Shown: positions 24,336-35,112 of the stretch, in pieces
Layout: each line of letters starts with the position of its first letter
Position numbering within the stretch: position 1 is the stretch's first letter
Source: Dipylidium caninum
Taxonomy: Eukaryota; Platyhelminthes; Cestoda; Cyclophyllidea; Dipylidiidae
Direction of reading: 5' to 3'
Assembly (NCBI GenBank): GCA_017562135.1
Contig: QEYB01000936.1
Location: forward strand, 62,001 to 126,000
Length of the DNA stretch: 64,000 bases
Translations under genes and position numbers: made by a program
The notes under the pieces: generated by a model
The model's database searches: none
The model's input: only the letters and a program-made list of their open reading frames with translations
What the model was told of the DNA's origin: nothing

Positions 24336-27262
24336 ATGGCAGTGGAGAAATCACCGGAAGCAGAACAGTTTAAAATTCAAGCGAATGAATGCTTCTCAAG
24401 TACTCTGAATTATCTTGAAACGTATTTATGCAGGTGGGAGGTATTCTGATGCTATCGACTACTACACAAAAGCCATAGGCTTGCGTGAAACGGCGATTTA
24501 CTACGCCAATCGCAGTTTTGCCTATCTTAAAATCGAACTATTTGGTGCAGCGGCGGCTGACGCTTCCAAAGCAATCGAACTGGATCCAGGCTATATAAAA
24601 GTTTAAATTCGCTGCCCTTAATTTTACACGCTTTAGGGATATTACAGACGCGCCTCTGCCAACATGGCCATGGGACATTACAATCTCGCTCTTAAGGATT
24701 TTGATACGGTATATTGATTGTCGTTAACCACCGAATATCACCATTTTTGTCACCAAGATGTCTTATTTTAGCGAACTTCTGTTTTTCGAATTTTTTGTAC
24801 ACAAATCTTGAAGTTTTCCTCATGTAGGTCAAGAAAAAACACCCTAGTGATAAAGACGCCTGTGCCAAGTATCTCGAATGTTTTCGAAAAGCGCGAATGC
24901 GTGCTTTCGCGCAGGCCATCTCACATGAAGAAAGAAGATCACCATTAGAGACCTTTGATCCTTCTCAAGTGACCGTTGATACATCTTATACTGGGCCTCA
25001 TCTGTCTCAAAATGAAGATGGTGAATACATTGTCACAACAGATTTCATGAACTCCCTCATTGAGTCCTTCAAAACTCAAGGGAAATTGCATCGTAAATAC
25101 GCCATGGTGGTAGGTTTTTCATCTGCTTCTTAAGTTTTTCCTCAGTTGATTTGCAAGTTCTACAAATATATTCGTCAGCTGCCTTCCCTGGTCAACATCG
25201 AAGTTCCCGATGTGGGTTGTTTTACTTTTTGTCATTCCCTTCATTTGCACAGGGTACGAAATTTACTGTATGTGGTGATGTACACGGTCAATTCTACGAC
25301 TTGGTCAACATATTCACACTTAATGGGATGCCATCATCAGATAATCCCTATGTAAGCAATAAAATTTGTCTTTTATATCTTTTCACATAGTTATTCAATG
25401 GGGATTTCGTGGACCGTGGATCTTTCTCTGTCGAATGCATCTTTACACTAATTGGCTTCAAACTTCTCTATCCAGATCATTTCTTCATGTCTCGAGGTAT
25501 TTGAAATGCAGTAGAAATTGGCTTGTATGTCATATTGTATAAGTTACGAGGCCAGTTTAATCGGATGACGCATTGAATTAATATTAACACTATATGCCGT
25601 TAATGCTTGGCTGGGTGTCGAAGGTTCTACACCCCTTTATATGCACAAAGCTGGCATAATAAGCCGTCTAGCAGAACCTCGAGTTTTTTTAACCCACCCT
25701 TTTTTATTAGGTAACCATGAGTCAGAAAACATGAATCAAATGTATGGATTTGAGAATGAAGTAAAAAGCAAATATAGCACCGAGATGGCTGAAATATTTA
25801 CAGAAGTTTTCAATCAGCTTCCTTTGGCTCATCTCATCAACGGTCGTATATTGGTAAGGCTTGGTGCAGATAAGGGGGAAGTATTAACATGTGACGTATT
25901 TTTACAAATCTATTTGGTGATTCCTCGTTTTGTAATTCCTAAATTTTATCAGTATTTATTGTAGGAATTATTGGGGCAGACGCTTCATAACTACTCCTTT
26001 GTGTTTTCGTGATTCATTGCTTTTTTTAATGCTTATTTTCTTGATTTTTTGAGTTCCGGAATATCCTAATATTCTAGTCCTAATAGTTGTTGGCAGTGAA
26101 AAAGCAAGATTCTTGGGAGGTTGTTTTCGTAAACCGGGTGAAGATTTTGATTTTAAGAAACTTCAAGCATCGGCGACCAATATGGGGTTGTGCGGCTTGT
26201 GTTGCTTTGCAAAACTTTATTTTGTCAATTCCGTAGCATATCTTAATTGTATTAATGACGGCATTCGAGACCCAAACCATTTGTGCTTAGCTTCTAACGG
26301 AATGTTAGCCTTTCGAAAATTTAGATTATGCAAGACGTCAAATTCTGCCCTGAATCGACCTTGCAGGTAACTCGAACAACACGGTTAGTTCGCGCCAAAC
26401 CACTCCCCATGTGTTGTCAGTAGAAAGTTTTTATTTACATTTTTCACACTGCTAGCAAATTTTTAATTCACCTCGCGCGAACATTTTCAAAACAGTAGTT
26501 CTGTGATGCATTTAGCTTGTCTGGGCTATTTATTTATCGGGTGTATGGACTCGTTAGTGGTCCTTTCCTCTTCTTAGGTCATGCATGGCGGTCTTTTCAG
26601 TTCGGATGATGTGAGCTTGGACGACCTACGAGAAATATCGCGCAACTGCCAGCCACCAGAAAGTGGATTGATGTGTGAGCTCCTTTGGTCCGACCCAATG
26701 GAGGCGTATGGGCGTGCACCCTCAAAACGTGGTGTCGGTTGTCAATTCGGACCAGACGTCACTCTGGCATTTTGTAAACGCAACGGTCTGGACTACATTA
26801 TCCGTAGTCATGAGGTACAACTAATCTGTTTGCTAAAAATATCTTAATGGTCTTAAGTTGTGCTACTAGTTTATTCATTATGTAATAGGGACGAAAATAC
26901 CACATGTTCTGTGGCAATGTGAAGAGTTACCCTAGTATTTATTTGTCTAAGCGTTAGATTAATCTTAGATTGGGGAAACCATTGCTATCATTAATTTACC
27001 AGTGTCATGGAACTGGACTTCATTTTTACGTTCCCAGGTGAAGGATCAAGGCTACGAAGTTGCACACGATGGTCGATGTGTGACAGTCTTTTCGGCGCCA
27101 AATTACTGCGATATTACGAAGAACCTTGGTGCTTTCATTACCTTACATGGTTCACATGAAGCGGGTGGCATGAAGCCTGAGTTCACTACCTTCAAAGAAG
27201 TTCCACATCCTCGTGTTCGACCCATGGCCTATGTTAATTCCATGCTGGCCAGTATATTGTAG
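24336..27262 (+). CDS. PPP5C: Serine/threonine protein phosphatase 5 (TPR-PP5)
   Basis: PPP-family phosphatase regulated by Hsp90 through its N-terminal TPR domain. Exons: 24336-24399, 24434-24600, 24637-24708, 24828-25109, 25146-25211, 25253-25351, 25391-25496, 25711-25853, 26578-26814, 27038-27262. All phases agree; 486 aa against 499 in human. TPR repeats occupy about residues 7-115 ([32 protein letters not shown]). Catalytic motifs: [51 protein letters not shown] and VFSAPNYCD. The metal ligands and the HGG and RSHE histidines are retained. Five of the nine introns are 34-41 nt. The C-terminus ends shortly after [18 protein letters not shown], matching the autoinhibitory tail region of the family. 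The start follows a good context and begins [17 protein letters not shown]. Confidence 0.97.
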
Positions 27263-28660
27263 GACTTTGTCCTCCTGCCTTTAACCGTCCTATGTGTACA
27301 GTTTCTGTGATTGCTTGTCTGCCTGTAGGTCTTTACCACCTACCGATTTTTGGTCACCCAAACGATACTTGAATCACCCTGGAATGAAGCCCTTTGAAAT
27401 AGCGTGTTTTGATGTAAGTCTGAGAAGTAGGTGATCTTAGACTTGTTTTGCGGAGGGGACAAATTGATAACGCAATTTTTGCGGATGCTTTTTTTGACTT
27501 AATTACCCTGGTTGTAGAAGACTACGCCAGTAGGCATAGGTTATGTGGTGGGGGGGGGAGATAAATTAGACCAAAGGCACGAAAAATTTGATTTGGGGGT
27601 CTTGCTACGGCCTGGTTGCCGGGCTGCATTGTGTTTATGACAATTTATATGGCATAAACAAGTTTAAACATTTGTTGGAATTCTTGTGTTTGTTACAGTT
27701 CACTTCTATGTTGCTAGTGGCTATCCTTACATTTGGTGTTGCTACAAAGTTGAAACTAAACATCTGAGGTCTTAAGTGCAGTTAACTGCAATTCCGTAGT
27801 AATTTCCGCTGCAGTGGTTAGTTTCCTCGAGAGTAAGCGTCTGGTCCAAGAGGTGCTATAATTTCTCAATGACTAGGGAGTTGAGATTGTGATAAGCGAA
27901 AATACTTGTTGTTCTTCAAAATTGGATCTGCTGTGCAATGGACTGACTTGACCAATTGCGCTAAATTGCCGATATTTGCTTACCATGCGAGTAGGGGTTA
28001 CGTGGCGGTCACTAATGATTGTTGGGAACGCGAAAATATCATTGTAACCTGATTCTGATCTTAAATCCTAACTGTGGATTATATAGTCGCAGGTTTTCTA
28101 GGTCCGTCAGGGAACAGAGTTGGCATTACTGTCCCACATTCGTCCATACTATGGTTTAGGCTAGCATCAAGGCCAGGACTCGGCTGCACAGGTAACTTTC
28201 TCCGTACTGGGTGGGTATTGCATTAGCCCGCAGGTTTCTCACCTTCTTTCTGGAGAGAAGTCAAAATCTACTTAATAAAGCGGTTATAGTGTCTTCCAGC
28301 AAAGCGATACATTGTAACGTGCGCCCGATATCGTTATAAATCTTAGTGTTCCTCTTCCTTACTCACCTCACGTAATTTTTCCTGTGTTTATATCTCATTC
28401 GCATTTTCATTGTCCGCCGAAACCAGATGGGAACAAAACGCGATTTCATCTACTTTTCTCCTACGAGCTCAATTTGAGGCATAGCGCAGTTTAAGCTCCG
28501 ATGAAACATTAATCAAGCATTTGCCCATAGAGTCATTGATGGAAAAATGCTTGGTAACAGTGTCAAAAATTACGTCCTGGCAATTTGTATAACGTCAACG
28601 AGCCTCGAGGAAGACCGTTGGCCTATGAGGAGAATTAAGGGAGACTGCGGAATTCCGGTC
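27263..28660. other. Intergenic 3' of PP5
   Basis: Region between the convergent PP5 and flotillin-2 genes. It includes a G run near 27550 (GGTGGGGGGGGGAG) and ends in a CA tract. No gene recognised. Confidence 0.5.
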
Positions 28661-28680
28661 CACGCACACACACACACACA
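28661..28680. repeat. Short (CA)n tract
   Basis: CACGCACACACACACACACA, a 20-bp dinucleotide run between PP5 and the mariner relic. Confidence 0.85.
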
Positions 28681-28899
28681 TCTATTCGTGACTTGGGTCT
28701 GCACTAGAAATTAGCCATACCTACGGCTGTGTTAAAACATCTGCGTACAATAAGTAAAGAAAAAAAGTATTCCACTAATATGTGCTTCCGTACGAACTGG
28801 CGCAACTGCAGCCGATCGACCGACTGCACGAGTAAGCGTGCACTATTCGCTTTTACAACAAATCATCACTTCTACTGAGAAGTGGAATTACTAATGGTA

Positions 28900-29420
28900 T
28901 AGTGAAAGCGATCAAGCAAGTGGGTAGATAAGAATACACCCCCAGGACACGCTCCTAAACCGAGATTTCGTCGAAAGATCATGGCTACCACATAATGGAA
29001 TGCCCAAGGAGTGAACCATTACTCCATCCTACAACCTAGGCGAAACCCTTAACAGCTGCGCAGTCCTATTCCCGTTTGTTTGATGCGACGCAAGAAAAGT
29101 AATGGAGGAAAAGTAACCAGCATGGCTCAATCGGCACGTCGTAACATTACTGCATGATAAAGCGTGATCACATAATGCTTCAATTCTTGCTGACAAATAA
29201 GCTTCTCTACACTATGATACTTTACCAAATGCCCCATATTCACCTGATATTTCACTGGCAATTATTGAATTATTTTTAAGAGGAAAAATCAACAACCAGA
29301 ATGATATCATAAAAGTCTTTGAATCATTGAAGAAGACTATTACTTTTAAGAGCACATATGACATGCCCAATTGTGGGGAGAAACTCGACGATGCCAGTGG
29401 AAATTATTTCGAATGAATAT
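28900..29420 (+). pseudogene. Degenerate mariner transposase relic
   Basis: Broken fragments of a mariner (Tc1/mariner superfamily, D,D34D) transposase. In order on the plus strand they are VNHYSILQP (the conserved 'Y..L..' region), LLHDKA-stop-SHNASILADK (the HDNARPH-type second catalytic Asp region), NAPYSPDISLAIIELF (the YSPDLAPSDYHLF block around the third Asp) and CGEKLDDASGNYFE (the family C-terminus). Several stops and at least two frame changes occur, so the gene is dead. The N-terminal half and 5' terminal repeat were not located. Bounds are approximate. Confidence 0.75.
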
Positions 29421-31296
29421 AACAAATAATGTGAAAAATTGCGCTTTTTGTTTTCTACTTGTATTTAACGCCCGTTCCAGTTTCCATTCCAGTAACATGT
29501 TGCAGTCCGCCTTATAGTGTAGATTGATAAGCGACATTTACCTGCGAGGGTGGAGACCCCTTCCTCAGGCTTTTTACAAATTTCATGGACTCCTATGTAA
29601 CTTGCGCTCGTGTATCTAGAAGGCGTTGGTCTACGTGAACCTTCCTTTGGTTACCAGAGTGAAGTTGGCTGTAAGAACAAGAATTTTTTGATCGACGTGT
29701 GGGATCACTTCCAAGCCATATTTGCCGTGATGGCTGAATTGAAGCGATACAATCGTAGTGTTTTCTACCGGCGGGTCAATCGAGAGGCGGAATTGCATGC
29801 GGAGATTAAAGCCGGACATTTTTAACTGACCACACTTCTGCATAGTGACTGTCTAATTAATTCTGCTTTAGGATAAGCGTTGAGCTCTCATCGGACAACA
29901 CGCGGATACACGGTTAATGTGCGACGGCATTACTGGTTTTGCTTTTTCTTTCCAAACGATCGACACTGTCGTCTTATCATTTTTTGTGTGCTTTTGGGTT
30001 GAGCAATACGGCGGATCAGTCATAGAAATTAGATGTTGGAATGAAGTTATGAAATCTACTCGTACCAACACCTCACGATTTCCAGTAATGAAATTCGGAC
30101 AAGAAAAGTTGAACTTCAACAAACTTTTTATTCAATCAGAAGAGTGACAGCCTATTGGTTAAATTTCTCACTTATGAACTTAGGGAATGGTTTAAGTTCA
30201 GCGGGAGCAATGAATCTGTGACAGTGCAAATCAAGGGAAGTGGAAATGAACGCCATGAAGGCTTTAATTTGAGGAAAACAAGCTTCTACACAGCATGCTT
30301 CCTCTCCATCCACTTCTTGGACTAGGGTAGAGACTGTGTTTGATGAATACAAGCCAAAATTGTCAATTTCTCGGTTATCTAAACAGCCAAAATGTTCCTC
30401 CTTTGCTTATCCTAACGTCTGTCATATCGACCTGTAAGATTTTGAGCGCGCAAGTAAAAAGCTGTGAAAAAGTATGGATTTTGCTGCCAAGTAATTATCG
30501 AAATTTATCACTCCAACGAATCATTCTTTCGACTCTATTGAGAGGTCAACGAGTACGCCACAGGCTCTACTTCAAATTGTAGATCTCCTCAGTGAAATGA
30601 AACGCTTCAACTCAGCAATTGAGAACACCGACATATTCCACCACACTACCATTTCGCAACCAGTGCAAGCGCCCCGGGGCGAGGTCAATACGAAATAGGT
30701 GAACTAGGCGGAGCAAGCCTTAAACATGCCTAGTACTAAACCGATTCGTTGAAGCCAATTCAGTAGCAACAGGACTTTCTCCGGGAAATTGGAAGCGCGA
30801 GGCTGGCACTTTCAAACTAAAATTCGAGTTTACGTTCACAGACCAAGAAAGGGGAAATGCAAAAGGGGGTTAAACCAGTCGAGATAACGTCAATAACACA
30901 AGACATGTTGAGACGCCCCCAAAGTCTTGCATAACCTTCCCTCTACCTCTTTCGCCCCAATTCCCATTTGTAGTCTCGCTCACCTCTCCTACGCTAGAAA
31001 ACATTACTGATAGAATAACAAAAGCAGTATCTTTTCATTTTGACAAGTGAATACAAATTAAAAACAGTTAACATTACCTCGAGACATCAACATCTTTTCG
31101 AAAGTTAACAAATTCAGTGAGGAGTTGAGATTGTCGGTCTACTTGTTATGTTCTCGGACCACACACGAATGCCAGTAAGAAAGATACGAGGAGGGTTAGA
31201 AAAAATTATAGGCCTAAGATAAAAAACGGTAGCAGAAAAACTTTTCAACTGTGTCGCTGCAAATTCATTTAAAGTCTAGAACTTTGTACCTAAATT
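29421..31296. other. Intergenic between mariner relic and flotillin-2
   Basis: Open frames of 66-84 codons overlap on both strands (29610-29825, 29917-30147 plus; 29868-30122, 30152-30352 minus). None has recognisable motifs or credible splice sites. It may contain older transposon debris. Confidence 0.45.
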
Positions 31297-34114
31297 CTAC
31301 GTTTGAAATATGTCTTGTGACGCCATCTGCTTGATTATTTCCGGTGGCAGGGTGTCGCCAAAAAGTCCCTTTGCGGTTTCTACGAAAGCCTTCACATTGA
31401 TTCTACTCTCTGGGGGTCCACTAAGCAGAATAATCTCGCGGGTATTCGTTAATGGTTGTACTATTTGAGCAGCAACATTGGGAAGTGCGGTCAGTATGCT
31501 GGAAAGTTTAGCGGTGTCGGTAAAGCGCTTGAAAGCCTTCGCCATTTCAATAAGAGCATCCGCTTCCGCGGCACCTATGGCTTCCACAGCAATAGCATTG
31601 GCGGCTCCAACGACCCGAATGGCTCCAGCGGAAGCTTTGGCTTCCAGGACCTTCTGTGACCTGGCGATGAAGCAGAAATTTTTAGATGAACGGTTTTTAC
31701 AAATCAGCTAATTCTCGAATACATATGTCAATACCTCTGGCGCTGGTGTTTCGTTTTACACAATCATGCTCCTGACACCTCTATGGTCAATTATTTCCTA
31801 GTGCCTCGTTTCATAATAACTCGATTCATTGTGCCTAAAACTTAACACGAACGGATCCGGGAAGTGGATTCAGAAAAAAGGACTCGACATTAAGGCAGGC
31901 GTTTCGATCGAATGCTGTTCACTGACTACTGTAAATGCGATCCGTAAAAAAGAGCCGAGATATATCAGCTCCTCAACTAAATAGACGGCTAAGTGATGTA
32001 TTATATGAATTATCCTCCTCAATTTTCAAACTTGGATCAAGAATAATTAATATGAATGCGGTCTCTCAGCTCAAACAGAGTACATAAACGATATATGGGT
32101 ACCGCTGAGCTTCCGCTAGCATTGCAGTACGGGTGGCCTCTGCCTTAGCTGGAAGATGCACCGAGTACTCTAGAACGCGCTGGTTACGTGTGATCTCTTC
32201 CTGTTCAATCTCGACTTCACGACGGCGTTGAATTATCTCCACTTCCACTTCCTCCGCCCGAATCACCTGTTGCTCCTTCGCAGTCTGCATATAGTGGAAA
32301 AGGTAAGGTTACTTCTAATAAAAATATCCAGTCGCTTTACCATGCATAAACATGAAGTACTATGTATTTTAAGACTGTAAGCCGGTTAATAACAATGACC
32401 CGATTGAGAAGCTACAGTTAAATTAAAGTGGTAAGTCATGAGAAATTTCCTAACAGGTATGAGAAGAGAGACATATAAGATTGATTACTACTTGTTTCCA
32501 TCGGTTTGGAGAGAGTGATTAGAAAGAGATTTTTCAACAACAGGAACCTGTAGATCGAAAGCCAATTCAGCCTCTGCCATTGCGGCGTTCACTTCTTCTT
32601 CGTATTGCGTCTGCAGTTTAGTGAAACGAAATTGTGAATCAGAAATGGCACCGTCAACCTTACAACGCGCATCCATCAATTCTTTTTCGAAGTCGGCTTC
32701 CTGTAAAACATAAATGAGATGTTGAACTCTCATCATTATATGGCGTTGGTAGACATTAGAATTACCCGAATGCTAGCATCGCGTTCAGCCTCAGCTACAC
32801 CAATTTCAGCATCACGTCTGGCTCCCGCAATGCGTCCACGACCAAGGGAGTCGAGATATTGTACGCGGTCGAAAACATCTTTTATGGTGAATGAGAGCAG
32901 TTCAACTCCCATTTGCAGCACATCTGGCGCTGCCACTTCTCGAACTAGACGCGCGAAGGTATCGCGATCCTGGAGATAAAAATAAGTCAAAAGTAGATGT
33001 GGTGCAAAATATACGGAAAAGTTGCTATTACTTGAAGTACATGATGTCAGCAAACAAGAAGAGGTCAATGAACCCCTGTCTCGTTATGGTTCAACGAAAT
33101 AATATAAATAAAGTGAACGTGAGCCCCTAAGTTTACAGATGCGGCTAAAGTTATCGAATTCCAATTAGCAATTGTTTTTAACAGCATTATGTACAGGTTT
33201 AAAACGATTGGGCTGAATGACCTTAACAAAGTTGCTACACTGAAAGTGCAAATTCACTTTGGAAACTGGCTCCAAAATATGACACCTGAAACCTCAAAGA
33301 CTTAGTACCAGAGAATTTTTGTTGTTATAAAATTCTTTTACTATCAATACACTAGCGAACCCGAAATCTTTCGATCTTGTCGGAGGAAGAGCGAAATGTA
33401 CTACTCGCCAACCATCACGATTGATTGATACGACAATAAAAAATTTATTTTGTACCCCATACGTATATACGTCTTTTCCCAAAACCAAATTAATAATGAG
33501 TACAACCGTTTGAAATTAGCTTGGTGAAAGAAAGTGGTACACAAAAACATACACCACAAATTGCCTCAACTGATAGAGTACCCAAAATAGCACGGAGATG
33601 GCCCTCCATCGTATGAAGAAGAGTATCTTTGATTTCGCTGACGTCTCGTCCCAGAAAATGCTCACAGGCGGCCGTCAAAAACCGACGATCATTCATCACC
33701 TTTACCTGTGCTACACCTAAGGAGTAGAAAACATATAGGAAGGAGAAGTAAGGAGGAAGAAACGCGGAGCGTGTCGCAACATAATTGTCCAGAGAGTTAT
33801 TACCCGTGACTGAAACTGAAACTCCTTCTAAAGTTTCCACATCTTCACATCGTGGAATAAGCGTCATTACGGAGAGAGAAAGCCTTAAGGCTATGGTATT
33901 TAGATGTTAATACCTTTGGACATCAGTAAGACACCACCATGACCATCCCCATCCACCGACAATAATATTCACTGATGAAGGTTTGAAGCAGCCGCCTGAA
34001 AGGACAAAAATGACAGTCTATAAATATAAATAAATATATATATACCGTTACATGCTAGCACCCACCAGAAATCACAAGAGCCTCATTAGGACCCGAAGTC
34101 TCCACATTTCCCAT
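31297..34114 (-). CDS. FLOT2: Flotillin-2 (reggie-1)
   Basis: Membrane-microdomain scaffold of the SPFH family. Exons in coding order: 34114-34066, 33995-33914, 33883-33804, 33716-33553, 32969-32766, 32700-32548, 32284-32103, 31660-31297. All phases agree; 425 aa against 428 in human. The N-terminus MGNVETSGPNEALVISGGCF and the IIVGGWGWSWWCLTDVQR hydrophobic patch match FLOT2, not FLOT1. The SPFH/PHB domain follows (TLIPRCEDVETLEGVSVSVTG, VREVAAPDVLQMGVELLSFT). Next come the EA-rich coiled-coil flotillin repeats (AEAERDASIR, EADFEKELMDARCKVDGAIS, EEVEVEIIQRRREVEIEQEE) and the conserved tail LTNTREIILLSGP. Gly2 suits N-myristoylation. Of the human palmitoylation cysteines, Cys19 is retained, but position 4 is Val and position 20 is Phe. 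Intron 2 (33913-33884) is only 30 nt. Confidence 0.97.
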
Positions 34115-35112
34115 TAGGAAGGAGAACGATCTGTTTGACCTTGAAGCTGGTTCGTAGGCAAAATTGGTATTTAAAGCCAGTTATAATGATATTCTGCGGC
34201 TTACATTACTGTAATGAAATTACCAAGTATATTCGAACCATAAGCAACAGTATAAAAGGTGTGGCTACAGGGTGTTACGTCACCTGGACAAGTTCCATTT
34301 GCATTTATACTTTGTGATTTGCATTCTCGCGGATCGTTTTACGACGACGTATATGTTATATTATTCGGTACTCAGTAGTGCGAATAAATATTCTGCCAAA
34401 AGGTCGTCAAAATAAGTTGCCTTGGTGGAAGCAACTTACGGGATAACCAAAGCCCTAATTTTGAGCATCCATAGTATGGGAGCAGAAGTACATCCTTCGT
34501 TTTGCGGCAGGTGCAGCAAGCACAGCAAGACTCGCGACACTCCGCTCACAGCGGCCTGTCTTCGTGTCCTCCGCCGGGTAATGAATGGATTATTTTGAGA
34601 AAACCTCATATAATGAGGAAAGTTGCACACGTTCCTGGGCCTGTAAATTTTTCTTAATGCTGGAAGGTTCCTAACAACCCTCAGAGGAATGGATGTGAAA
34701 AAATATCATTTACCGAGAAGTTGTAACTTTATTAATTTGATCGCCCCACTTGGAGTTCTTTTCTGGATATTTGTAATTCCGCCTGGTTTACTTAGCTAAA
34801 TATTTCAAGGATGAAAGTAGAAATTAAGCTGTAGCAGCTATTTGGGATGAAAGCTTCCCAGCGCAAAACAAAATTATAATCGCAAATAAGTCACCTAACG
34901 CGATTGCCATTAATCTTAAGCTTTTAAATTGTGGCGCACATCTTCGTCAATGTTATTGGTGAAAATTTTGCCCTAGCTCGTATTTACGGTTTCCATTTTT
35001 GTTTATTGACATCAGTCTAGAGGGCCTTCATTTAACGCTTTGCCTATCCCGAATTTGGTGTCTTTGCTGCCGCTAGATTTTGCGCTTCTGGCCGTCTGTG
35101 TAAGGATTCACT
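34115..35112. promoter_or_regulatory. Divergent intergenic region, flotillin-2 / CTR9
   Basis: 998 bp between two divergent start codons, expected to hold both promoters. A short minus-strand frame at 34436-34630 has no motifs. No specific control site was identified. Confidence 0.5.

Noticed and set aside
26113..26370. 85-codon frame in PP5 intron 8 as an alternative exon
   Set aside because: Exons 8 and 9 join in phase without it, the inserted residues would split the catalytic domain, and no homology is apparent.
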